Source: Lepas anatifera
Lineage: Eukaryota > Arthropoda > Thecostraca > Lepadidae
Assembly: GCA_034440635.1 (NCBI GenBank)
Contig: JAOTON010001134.1
Coordinates: 186,001-250,000, forward strand
DNA: 64,000 bases
Reading direction: 5' to 3'
The position numbers and the translations under genes are program-made. The notes under the pieces are model-generated. The model was given only the letters and a program-made list of their open reading frames with translations. It did no database searches and was not told where the DNA came from. Of this stretch, positions 35,201 through 44,000 are shown piece by piece (position 1 is the first letter of the stretch; every line of letters begins with the position of its first letter).

Positions 35201-35687
35201 CAACATCCCGGTCCAAGTCCCGCCGGATCTTGTCCTCCCAGTGGAGAGGTACGACCGAAGGAGTGTACACAGCTCGGGGGACAGCGCCAGGTTTGAGGGC
35301 GAGCTCCAAAGGCGGGCCATGCATCAACGGCAGCGGCTGGTGGCAGCACGTGTTGAAGGTGGACGAGGCGTAGTGATCCAGCAGCAGCTGCCTAAGGGCA
35401 GGAATGTCAGCCTCGCCAACCGGTCCGCGAAGGGAGGGCGGGTCAGGCGTATCGGTACGGAGCGGGCAGCCACAGGGGGCCAGCCTGGCAGGGGGATCAG
35501 GTTGACCGGAGAGAGCAGAGACGTCGGCGGCCGCAGCGGATTGGCCTGGTGGATGAGGAGGGTAGGGGAAAGACCCAGGAATCGACCCCAACGAGGTGAG
35601 GGCGTCCTTTGACAGATAAAGACCAGATATTTCCTGCACGACGTACATGAGCTCCACAGTCTGGTAGGAATGGCCGTCGGAAGTCAC
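32226..35687 (-). CDS. pol: Ty3/gypsy Pol polyprotein (RT, RNase H, integrase)
   Basis: A long open frame of 1153 codons. Residues 1-40 are the C-terminal end of the protease. RT spans ~110-340 with catalytic Asp in TDAFNGYHS (~232) and the VIDD pair (~292-295). RNase H spans ~430-570: TDWS (~441), E in SSSEGEA (~495), D in VGTDHKPL (~520), then the HGGPDALSR linker. Integrase has the zinc-binding H-H/CPTC (~692-728) and the D-D-E core at AADFF (~756), TSDGGPQF (~806) and RAEVAVKSAKR (~842; usual NGxAE is NCRAE here). A GPY/F-like module lies near 945-1000, followed by a Pro-rich tail to 1153. These enzymes copy the RNA to DNA and insert it. The frame is open but separated from gag-pro by a frame change inside the protease. 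Confidence 0.93.
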   Translation of the reverse strand: MTSDGHSYQTVELMYVVQEISGLYLSKDALTSLGSIPGSFPYPPHPPGQSAAAADVSALSGQPDPPARLAPCGCPLRTDTPDPPSLRGPVGEADIPALRQLLLDHYASSTFNTCCHQPLPLMHGPPLELALKPGAVPRAVYTPSVVPLHWEDKIRRDLDRDVAMGVLEKVDPNVPVTWCSRMVVTRKHNGEPRRTIDLQALNEASLRQTHPAKPPFQQAMSIPANHWKSTTDAFNGYHSVSIRPTDRHLTTFLTPWGRYRYKTAPQGYKASGDAYTHRFDQITVNVRDCARVIDDSILYKPTVADMFHHVADYLALCGRNGILQNRDKFVFCEKSVDWAGFRIAPDGVSPLPSHTDAIRSFPTPRNVTDLRSFMALVNQVSMFYATQPQLLPFRELLKQDSTWYWDDVLEGLFCETKLAIASEVEKGITAFDPARHTCLLTDWSKSGLGYVMLQKHCTCTDSRPHCCADGWKVCGVGSRFTSSAESRYSSSEGEALGVVNALEKTRYFTLGCGHLIVGTDHKPLLGLFKTRSLDGIDTPRLRRLKEKTFGWRFTMVHIPGRSHGGPDALSRYGLRSSDETPPPDDEHHLTALLASPLGPEDGVDDDFLLAVSPSMQPITWSTVAEASREDAPIRSVVRLLQSPTASPDVLDPATQELWCLRRDLSTAGPVLLYRGRAVIPSALRSRVLAALHSAHQGVTGMRLRAERGFFWPAMAQDIELTRRRCPTCNRHAPSQSNLPPVPPIIPEYPFQHVAADFFSYMGHNYGVVVDRFSHWFQVWEGRNLILEQVLTYLCRDFGVPETLTSDGGPQFMAGPMQDFMRQHGISHRLTSVAFPHANCRAEVAVKSAKRLIRDNIRPDGRLDSVKLTRALLQHRNTPDRATGMSPAELLLGRQLRDFLPGSTLSPPLRTFADLRPTWHDVASWREQALQRRSTKDHERLSLRTADLPPLRVGQSVLVQNQTGNHPRQWDRRGTVVAVLPFRQYQVRLDGSRRLTLRNRKFLRAFTPVSPAAPFPAGASPTVQPSGSTLPASTPLIPWPLTPPPSVGYQPAAPQPAASTIPDPPPAPSPPASHGSVVLPSAPPPSVTLEPVPPPAPLSQSVPLEPVSPKLGYLGSRDRLGTPVPQGAPVDAPLPRRSSRIRRGCTTRYRDFEM

Positions 35688-36829
35688 ACTGAGAGATACT
35701 GGGAGTGCCCCCAGACTGTCAGTCGGGACTTGTTTGCTGCAAACAGGCTGATGCTAGACCGGAGAAGATCACACTTGGCGACACCCATCGCGGCGAGAAT
35801 GTCTGGACCGCAACAGGTCACCGTAGCCCCTGTGTCTGCGACGGCTGTACAGGTGGTGGCCCGGTTGGCAGATGAGCCCGAGCGTGCGCGGGACTGCCAA
35901 GACCGGCTGCCGCTGTCGACAGCGACAGTGACAGGAAGACAGTTACTGGCAGGACGCTGCAGAGCAGGAAGGTACTCTTGCTCAGCTTCGGCAACAAACT
36001 TGCTGGATAGTTCAAACACTCCATCAGGCGGTTCGGTCACTGAGGGGGTCTCAATCGCCCCTACCTGGGCAGGCGTGGAGGCTCCCGGCTGGCCCTTGCG
36101 ATGGCACACGTGGGGAAAATGACCGCGTCGGCCACAAGTGCAGACGTGACTGAACGCTTTACACTGAAGCCGGCGGTTGTCGTGGGCCTGCTCGCCACAG
36201 TGTGAACACAGCCCAGGCTTAGATTTCAACAGAGGCTTAGGGCTGCTTGCAGCGCCTTTCTGGCGTTTGTACGTGGACTGGAGCCGTCCTAATCCTTCTT
36301 CATGCATCACCTCCTGGCTGCGCTTAGCCATCTCCCGGTCCACAGCGTACTGTTCAGCTACAGCGAGGCTGAGGTCGGTTCGGGCGAGTAGGTCAGCTTG
36401 GGCCTCCAGGTCGCTAAGGCCAGCAAGGAGCTGGTAAAGCACCATGTCATCCTCGTAGCTTACCTGAGCCTGGCAGGAACAGATGGCTTTAAACTGGCAC
36501 CGCCTGGCAGCAGCGCGGAGGCTGGCGGAGAAGTGGGCAACTGGCTGACCCTGCCCCTGTTTCATGTTATGAAGCTGGAGGACATATGACAGTCTGTTTT
36601 CTGGTCGGACTAGGAGCACCTCTAGGTTGGTGAGCAGTTCAGCCTCCGTCTGTGCAGTGAGTGCTTCACCGTACCGCGCGAATAGTAGGTTGTAGGCAGA
36701 GGGAGGCAGCGACTGCAGAACAGTATCCGGCAGAGTATCCGGGGGCTGCTGTGCCCAGACTGCGCCTGTAGGAGGCCAGCTGCTGCCGGAAAATCCCCAT
36801 AGCGGTCTCTGTAACCGTGCCATCTTCAC
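35684..36829 (-). pseudogene. gag: Gag (main part) and N-terminal protease, frame-broken
   Basis: The frame covers the capsid-like helical region, then two nucleocapsid zinc knuckles (CSHCGEQAHDNRRLQC and CTCGRRGHFPHVC, residues ~210-245), and then the aspartic protease active site DTGATVTCC. It stops soon after, while the rest of the protease continues in the pol frame (GALPVSLSV then TSDGHSYQ). Because the switch falls inside the protease fold, at a G-rich run near 35718, it looks like an indel rather than programmed frameshifting. A second frame change near 36720-36790 separates this part from the N-terminus. So at least two lesions disable the first polyprotein. Confidence 0.85.
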
Positions 36830-36998
36830 TGGTCTCCAAATGGGGCAGTTTAGCCCGTGGCTGGCGATCAGGCACCGGAGCCAGGCTGTGCACTGCCTTT
36901 TCGTGCATTTGTAGCAGTTGAATGGCTACAGGCCCCTCAAGAGCAGGGGTTTGATAGCTGCAGTCGAGCCACGGGCACGGAAGCTCGGTAGATGCCAT
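36666..36998 (-). pseudogene. gag: Gag N-terminus with C2H2-like finger
   Basis: The start codon at 36998 is the first after the leader. The N-terminus holds CPWLDC ... HEKAVH (C-x4-C, ~19 residues, H-x4-H spacing), resembling a zinc finger at the front of Gag. The stretch to about residue 75 (TETAMGIFRQQLA) is Gag-like. Beyond it the frame drifts into nonsense, while the correct continuation is in the frame beginning at 36829. The leader upstream is interrupted by the foldback element at 37014. Confidence 0.7.
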
Positions 36999-37220
36999 TG
37001 GGGTTGAAATTCGGGTATTATCGCAGTAGGTGGATCACATCTCGCGGTTCAAAAGGATCACATCAGAAGGTCTACAGTTCATATGTTCTACCGCTCAAAA
37101 TGTCTAACTTAAAAAAGTCAAACATTCAAAAGGTCCAAAGAGGCGTGCTCAGATGCATGAGAGTGGGGTGCATGATAACGCAGAGGCGTGCTAAGGCACC
37201 TGATAATAGGAGGCTATGAG

Positions 37221-37473
37221 GGTTAGGTTAGGTTAGGTTAGGTTAGGTTAGGTTAGGTTAGGTTAGGTTAGGTTAGGTTAGGTTAGGTTAGGTTAGGTTA
37301 GGTTAGGTTAGGTTAGGTTAGGTTAGGTTAGGTTAGGTTAGGTTAGGTTAGGTTAGGTTAGGTTAGGTTAGGTTAGGTTAGGTTAGGTTAGGTTAGGTTA
37401 GGTTAGGTTAGGTTAGGTTAGGTTAGGTTAGGTTAGGTTAGGTTAGGTTAGGTTAGGTTAGGTTAGGTTAGGT
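37221..37473 (+). repeat. (TTAGG)n array, left arm (~50 units)
   Basis: Near-perfect TTAGG pentamers, the arthropod telomere unit. Interrupted at 37474 by a hAT MITE and resumed at 37822-37843. Confidence 0.97.
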
Positions 37474-37821
37474 CCAGTCTGCAAAGTATGGCAGCAGGCC
37501 AGACGAGTCGCACCAGCCATCTAAAATTCTCGCAGCACCATCCTCCAAAAATTCGCACCAATATGCCACATACCAGGGAAAAATGCACCCATTCCTACCC
37601 CTGCAATGCAATGGTACCTCAATCATTAGTCAGTTAATTAAGGGCTTTTTATAAAGCCCCTTCTGTGTCTTAATAGCCATTCAGCCATTATTTGTTTATT
37701 TTAAGTGTCACTAACCTCGCAAATTCGCACCAGGTTGATAAAATTCGCACCACTCGGTCCTGTCTCCAAGGGCACTCGCACCGACGAGATCTCGTCGAAA
37801 ATGCCATACTTTGTACACTGG
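37474..37821. mobile_element. hAT MITE, TTCGCACCA family, copy 3 (348 bp)
   Basis: TSD GGTTAGGT on both sides (37466-37473 and 37822-37829), cut from the telomere-type array itself. Because the target is repetitive the duplication is less diagnostic here, but the termini match the other three copies. Confidence 0.9.
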
Positions 37822-37840
37822 GGTTAGGTTAGGTTAGGTT

Positions 37841-37924
37841 AGGTCAGGTCAGGTCAGGTCAGGTCAGGTCAGGTCAGGTCAGGTCAGGTCAGGTCAGGTC
37901 AGGTCAGGTCAGGTCAGGTCAGGT
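37841..37924 (+). repeat. (TCAGG)n variant block, ~16 units
   Basis: The TTAGG array switches abruptly to homogeneous TCAGG, the telomere unit known from beetles. The right arm has only two or three CCTGA units at the mirror position (38197-38218), so the block expanded in one arm only. Confidence 0.95.
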
Positions 37925-38196
37925 GTGTATGCCCTAAGTCCCTATTTTCTAGTCTGGGGATATCAATCCTCTTTCCAGAATCTGAGTGCGCCTCTGGTCT
38001 GGGTACCACTTTTCAAAATGTCATAGAAATATCCCCAAATTCTGCAAGAAAATCCCTAGAGATGAAACGGACGGAAGGAGGGGAAGTTTGAGTAGTGTTA
38101 AGTGGTACCCAGACCAGAGGTGCACTCAGATTCAGGAAAGAGGGTTGATATCCCAGACTAGGAAATAGGGACCAAGGGCATACACAATTGAACTTA

Positions 38197-38450
38197 CCTG
38201 ACCTGACCTAAACCTGACCTAACCTAACCTAACCTAACCTAACCTAACCTAACCTAACCTAACCTAACCTAACCTAACCTAACCTAACCTGACCTAACCT
38301 AACCTAACCTAACCTAACCTAACCTAACCTAACCTAACCTAACCTAACCTAACCTAACCTAACCTAACCTAACCTAACCTAACCTAACCTAACCTAACCT
38401 AACCTAACCTAACCTAACCTAACCTAACCTAACCTAACCTAACCTAACCC
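38197..38450 (-). repeat. (CCTAA)n array, right arm (~50 units)
   Basis: Complement of TTAGG, with a few CCTGA variants at the inner edge and one near 38290. It faces the left array head to head. Confidence 0.97.
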
Positions 38451-38727
38451 TCATAGCCTCCTATTATCAGGTGCCTTAGCACGCCTCTGCGTTATCATGC
38501 ACCCCACCCTCATGCATCTGAGCACGCCTCTTTGGACCTTTTGAATGTTTGACTTTTTAAGTTAGACATTTTGAGCGGTAGAGCATATGAACTGTGGACC
38601 TTCTGATGTGATCCTTTTGAACCGCGAGATGTGATCCACCTACTGCGATAATACCGAAATTCGTACGATAGGCAGTACTCACGGCAGAAAAAAACTTGCA
38701 GCACTTAGAAAATTATACTCGGTATCT

Positions 38728-38741
38728 TGTCGCTGGCATCA
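38728..38741 (-). promoter_or_regulatory. Self-priming site just after the 5' LTR
   Basis: On the minus strand TGATGCCAGCGACA starts at the base after the LTR end. It is a perfect 14-nt complement of TGTCGCTGGCATCA inside the LTR (38794-38807), which lies ~5 nt after a TCAGTT initiator. No TGG-type tRNA primer-binding site is present. This is the Tf1/sushi-type arrangement, in which the RNA 5' end folds back to prime reverse transcription. Confidence 0.65.
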
Positions 38742-38938
38742 TAGCTGAGCAGCATTTGTATAAAAACAGCATTAATCGAGAACCTGTATTCAATGATGCC
38801 AGCGACAGAACTGATGCGTTTCGGTGATTACAAATGGCGCCTAAATATCAGGATACACAAATGACGCACGCCACACAATGGTTGCGCTGGGTTCTGTTCA
38901 GTTGGTGGCGCACATGTGCCATGAGTCAAGCCCAGCTA
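38742..38938 (-). repeat. 5' LTR (197 bp) with promoter
   Basis: The ends are TAGCTG / CAGCTA. A TATTTA box sits about 30-35 bp upstream of TCAGTT, a match to the arthropod initiator, so transcription probably starts near 38812. The short U3-R-U5 is typical of compact Ty3/gypsy LTRs. Confidence 0.85.
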
Positions 38939-38943
38939 ATTAA

Positions 38944-39469
38944 TTATAATCTTTAGAGTGATTGGGCCTGGCCGCAGCGCTAATAAGTCTTATAGAATTT
39001 GTATTCATATCTCCGTGTTTGCCACGGCTTTTAAAATGGTAAATATTGATAACTTGTTGAAAGCCGTGATGACATCACATTGATGTAAGATAAGCCCACG
39101 TGACCAGATCCTATAAGGACTGGGCTTCTGATTGGTTGATGGTATTTCTTTAAAGTCCTATATTTCCTATTCAAAAGTGTTTTGGAAAGTTATTTTTATA
39201 AAATAATTTTTTTATATCTCAGGTTTAGCTACCAAATGCTTCGATTGAAATTTTTTACATTCTTTGGTATAGAAATGGAAAGCTACAGCCCGGAATACGT
39301 CATTTTATCGATACCATAAGGACTCGGTAAAGTCGTCTATAAATGTTGACTTTGAGGCCGATTTTGAGGCATTTTGAGCCTGAATTTGCAAAAATGAGAA
39401 TATGACTTCTGAAACAACTTTTTGCAACCTTTTGATCTAGCCAATAAAAAATTTTGCGACAATGTCCCT
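38944..39469 (+). other. Y-end of E1
   Basis: A ~525-bp terminal block of E1, repeated inverted as the Y-end of E2 (39622-40144). Non-coding. The two copies face each other across 148 bp of LINE sequence, forming a ~1.1 kb palindrome. Confidence 0.9.
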
Positions 39470-39473
39470 TTAA

Positions 39474-39617
39474 TGTCGTTAATATAGAGCAGGAAGAGCA
39501 GGGGGCCCAACAGGGACCCCTGTGGGACGCCACAGGGCATTTTCTGGGGAAGGGGGGATAATATGGAGTTGAATTTGACAACTTGCGACCGATTTTGAAG
39601 GTAAGTTCTGAACAAGT
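39474..39617 (-). pseudogene. LINE-beta: central RT fragment between E1 and E2
   Basis: This 144-bp minus-strand piece encodes LFRTYLQNRSQVV...PCGVPQGSLLGPLLFLLYIND, the RT block between the two catalytic Asp motifs. Flanked by TTAA on both sides, it joins in frame with 47736-48990 upstream (...GISNFSL) and with 18655-19899 downstream (...NLSTTACK), each with one TTAA collapsed. Longer open frames here that run into E sequence are artefacts. Confidence 0.92.
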
Positions 39618-40669
39618 TTAAAGGGACATTATCGCAAAAATTTTTATTGGCTAGATCAAAAGGTTACAAAAAGTTGTTTCAGAAGTCATATTCTCATTTT
39701 TGCAAATTCAGGCTTAAAATGCCTGAAAATCGGCCTCAAAGTCAACATTTATAGACGACTTTACCGAGTCCTTATGGTAACGATAAAGTGACGTAGACCC
39801 GGCTATAGCTATCAATTTATATATGAAAAAATGTCAAACATTTCTTTTAAAGCAGTTCAGTAGCTGAAACCTATAACATCAAAAATTATTCTATAAAAAT
39901 GTATTTCCAAAACGCTTTTGGAAGAGAAATATAGGACTTTAAAGAAATGCCATCAACCAATCAGAAGCCCAGTCCTTATAGGATCTGGTCACGTGGGCTT
40001 ATCTTACATCAATGTGATGTCATCATGGCTACCAATGAACTATCGATATTCACCATTTCAAAAACCGCGGCAAACGCGAAGATATAAATACAAATTCTAT
40101 AACACTAATTAGCGCTGCGGTCAGGCCCGAATACCCTAAAGATTATAATTAATAATTGTTCGTTATTGCATGATTGCATTGCAGCTAAAATGATACAATA
40201 AAAAGATACGGGTAGCGCGAACCAGAAGAGCATCCTTTGAGGCATGAAGAAAGCTTTGGGTGGTTTTTCGGACGAGGAGATTGTCGCCTCTCCGGTCTCG
40301 TGGATCAACATATCGTCGGTAATCTGCACGTAGAATATTTTGAGCCTTTGATGTGGTCAATTGAGATTTTCTTAGAGGTAAAAAATCTATGCGTGAAAAG
40401 TTAATGAAACAATTTGAATTTTTGCCATCCATCTTTGCTGGCCACCAATGCTTATTGAGGTTTTGTGTAGTGAGTGTAGTGAGTTAGTCAAACACTAATC
40501 CTATCAAGTATGGGCAATGCATTTAATGTTTCTGTTCTGCATTAATTAGGTTCATGAAGTTGCCAAAAAGCAAACTGTATGCTTAATTGATAACTATTCT
40601 TTTTGGCCCACTGTTATAGCTGTAGTCTCGTTTCGTCTGTCAACACCAATCAGCGAGCAGCATTGAGTC

Positions 40670-41028
40670 CCAGTCTGCAAAGTATGGCAGCAGGCTAGAT
40701 GAGTCACACCAGCCACCTAAAATCATTGCACTGCCAGACACCAAAAATTCACACCAAACTGCTATATACCATAGTGAAAAATGCACCCTTTCCTACCCAC
40801 ACAATGCAATGCTACCTCTTGTATTAGTTAGTTAAATACTTGTTATAAGGTCCCCTCCTGTGTCTCTATAACCATTCAGCCATTATTTGTTTGGTTTTCA
40901 GTGTCACCTTCCTTGCACCAGTCTGGGAAATTCACACCAGGTTGATGAACTTCACACCACTCACTCTTGTCTCCTAGGACACTCGCCCTGATGAGATCTC
41001 GTTGAAAATGCCATACTTTGCACACTGG
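40670..41028. mobile_element. hAT MITE, TTCGCACCA family, copy 4 (359 bp)
   Basis: Perfect TSD ATTGAGTC (40662-40669 and 41029-41036). E1 has the uninterrupted site near 26238-26245. Interior words have drifted to TTCACACCA. Confidence 0.93.
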
Positions 41029-41036
41029 ATTGAGTC

Positions 41037-44000
41037 TATGTCACATGGCTATAGCCTCTCCCTGAGAACCAATCTTAGAACCAATCTTAGATTTACAGGC
41101 TGGCTACCTGCTGTGGTGCTGCTGGAAAAACAGTGACAGCACAACAGTGGAAGCATACTTTTTGTGATTGGTAGATAAGTATTCTGGTTCATTTTGTCTG
41201 ATTAGCCATAGCACATACTAGAGACAGTTGTGGTATTTCTTTTCTAGAGGAGAGGCTCAAGGGCTCGCGGACAAGGCTGTGCTGGCAGACGGAACAAGGC
41301 TTATGAGCAGTGTCAATGCCAAAAAGTCCTCATTTTATTGTTGCACAGGTTAACTTGTGTACCAAAATAGGTGAAAATTATTTGCTGATGGCAATTCTCC
41401 AATGATTATTTAAGCATATCATTTTTGAATTGCCCATATTCCCTCTCTTTTTGGTCTAACTTTATATTTACAATATTTGTGCACTCTAGTAAAAGTCTAT
41501 ATCAAGCTTGTAATTTGAATTACAAATTTCTACCTGTTACAAATACTGGCTCTGCACAATGTGTGCATGCTAGTGCATTTGCTGCTTAGCTTACCTTCTT
41601 TTAAGTATGAAAATGTTTTTGATTAATTTTACAGATTGAAACAGATTTTCCATTTATTTTGGTACCATACAGTACATAGTAGTCAGTGTACTCCTATCTA
41701 CTTATCAGATCCATTTACTCATATTTCAAGTGCTACTGTTTTTTCCAGACATGAAAGTGACTGTAGCATGAATTCATCCATCTGCCCTCGGAAAATGCCC
41801 ATCAGCATTTATGCCCATCTGCAGATGAATTCATCCATCTGCCCTCTGAAAATGCCCATCTGCATGCTTTTTATAATTGATATTAAAAATGAACTGAAGG
41901 AAAACTAGGATAAGATGTATTATGATTTGAAACACTAGGAGTGTACCCAATACAACAATATAATTGTGAACAAAGAGTATGGATAGTCATGTAGGAATGA
42001 CAGGGGGGCAGTCTTGGGTCATGCAATTTTTGTGTTTTCCTGGAAGAATATATGAAAGATTAGGCGGGTCACTTCAAAGAGAAAATTTGTTTACTAGAAA
42101 ACCTGTATTTTGTAGCTGCTGTGTATCATCAAGCTATCGTCCCAATGGACCAGCTTGTGTATGATCATTTTGTTTGTTAGTTTGAATGGGATGAACCCAA
42201 TCAGACTGATTCTCCCATAGACCTGAAATTTGGAATATTTGTTTCCTATTGTGGGCCAGTGTTGAAATAATGTATTGTAATTTATAAAAAACATGAATTT
42301 GCATGGTTCCACCTGACCCCTCCACAAACCCATGATCTAGACTATAGATCGTCTTTGGGGATGTCTTTGTTCTTGAATATATATTGCATATGTTTAAAAC
42401 AAGATTCAGTGATATCTTGTTTGCTTTCATTGTGGGCTTGTGATATTTTATTTGTACCCTTTATTTGGTCCCATTTGTTCCTGCTGTGAAAATATCTTCT
42501 AATTTAAGAAGAGCCTACCCCAGCAAGCTGAACGCAAAACAGAAATAATCAGGTGCTGCCCCTCGGCAGTGACTATCGCAAATTACGCCTGCTGCTGTAA
42601 GACAAGCTTCAGAGGACGAGCAATGGAATCCCAGAGTTGGCAGAGTACCACAGCCAGCAGTTTTCTGCATTGAACACGAACCTGCCTGAGTGCACCTCGG
42701 TCGTCTGCCTGTGTGCCCGCAGTATACGTTCATGTATGTGCGTAAGTGGTGTTTATCGCGGTATATTAAGGCAAATCCTCTGAGGACCTCAGTAAAACAT
42801 GCCATTAAAAGTATTTTTTAGCCTAAAGGTAAGAAAACTAGTAATGCAAAGGGTCTTTATAGTCAAAAATCAAGTGGTCAGATTTTGTTGGTGGTCGTGC
42901 GAAAGTCGGCGAAAATAATAAGTGACACCTCTGTGCTCAGACTATTGCGGTGAACATTTTATCAAACCGTGTAGCACTTATTGTGGACAGATGCAAAATC
43001 TGTTATGCTTTTGATGTACACTCAGTATTTGGTTCGCTCCCAGCCTTCTTAGAGTGCACTTCAAGGACTGGAAGCTAGGAGCTGCATACCCACTGGTGGG
43101 TTCAGGGAAAATTTACTTTCCTCCCAAACTCTGCGATTTTCACCGACCTTTAAAAAATGTGTATTTACGATTTTGGACCCTGTCCTCCCCTCCCCCCACA
43201 AAAAACATTGGCCTGGATCCGTCACTGACGTACTGAGTTATATCCTCTAGTCCACGTTGCACTCGGAAGACTGCTCGTTGGGGACTCGCAGACCTGATTG
43301 TTGCACGCGTTTCTCACCTGCCGAGGGTTATCACTCGCTTGTAATTTCCTGGTAGGTTATATTTTCTCATGTTTTTGTGAGATTGAATATAAGCCTCATT
43401 GATCAACTGATATCTGTTGGTTTTTAAAAGTAGATGAATTTTGCATTGCGTAGCCGAGGAGCATGATTATAAATTGGTAAGATGTTTCATGGCTTTGCCT
43501 CTCGAATTCTTGACGCAAAATGGAGCCTGTGATTACATATTCGGGCACAGCCCCTCATCAGAATCCTCATAATACAATAAGCGAAAACTTTTGGTCATAG
43601 TGTGACCAAGGCTTGAAATTTAGATCTGATTGGAAATCGAATGCTGGAATAATGCAGTTCAGTACTGGAATATTCAAATATTGGAACTCGATTCGAGGTT
43701 ATCCTAGCACTCTGACTAAAAATGTATGTGTTCACCTATTATATTATGAGAATTTTGGCGAAGGGATGTACCTGAATATTTATCAGTGTATTAGCCCCAT
43801 TTTGGAACTATGATTCGAGGAGGCTGGTCATGAAATATCTTATCAACGTAGATAATCTAATAAACAATCTAATAAAAATAACGGTTAATATACTATTTTA
43901 TATACTGATATGATGTTATATGAAGTGCTTCTGGAATTGTTTGTTCTATTATGAGAAAGGACCGTTTCCGAACTCCGAAGTATTAAAAATAAACGCTTAT

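Larger units (their letters stand above)
37014..38655. mobile_element. Foldback transposon carrying telomere-type repeats in both arms
   Basis: Perfect 8-bp TSD GAAATTCG (37006-37013 and 38656-38663). The arms begin GGTATTATCGCAGTAGGTGG and are complementary for ~580 bp: a ~205-bp unique segment, then (TTAGG)n on the left and (CCTAA)n on the right. An inner ~90-bp unique segment follows (37925-38015 and 38085-38190), closing on a ~70-bp loop. Long terminal inverted repeats with an 8-bp TSD fit MULE-like or foldback/Galileo-like elements. No coding capacity. It sits in the gypsy leader. Confidence 0.88.
26763..38938 (-). mobile_element. Ty3/gypsy LTR retrotransposon with two nested insertions
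   Basis: A minus-strand LTR element inserted in E1 with 5-bp TSD ATTAA (26758-26762 and 38939-38943); E2 shows the empty site near 40145. The ends are TAGCTG...CAGCTA. In transcription order: 5' LTR 38742-38938, self-priming site 38728-38741, leader broken by a foldback transposon (37014-38655), gag-pro 36998-35684, pol 35687-32226, polypurine tract 32127-32140, and a 3' LTR split by a P/THAP element. Gene order RT-RNase H-integrase places it in Ty3/gypsy. The two LTRs differ by several changes, so the insertion is not recent. Confidence 0.92.
19904..39469 (+). mobile_element. E1: large TTAA-specific element with nested insertions (19.6 kb)
   Basis: It is bounded by TTAA at 19900-19903 and 39470-39473, with inverted ends AGGGACATTGTCGCAAAA (about 27 bp including AATTTTTATTG). 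End X (19904) continues GTGGTTTCTTAA; end Y (39469) continues GGCTAGATCAAAAGG. The same two ends occur, inverted, in E2. Without its insertions (family A at 19943, gypsy at 26763) E1 is ~6.5 kb. Removing E1 plus one TTAA rejoins the LINE codons around YINDI / NLSTT in frame. I find no transposase; the identity as a piggyBac-like element rests on TTAA use. Confidence 0.92.

Noticed and set aside
37221..38450. Head-to-head telomere fusion or breakage-fusion-bridge scar
   Set aside because: The TTAGG/CCTAA arrays lie inside complementary arms with unique sequence on both sides, bounded by a perfect 8-bp TSD within the leader of a retrotransposon. That is a transposon insertion, not a chromosome end-to-end join.
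39300..39615. RT frames running on into KGTLSQNF / LKGHCRKIFYW
   Set aside because: These residues come from the E1 and E2 termini (AGGGACATTGTCGCAAAA), not from the LINE.
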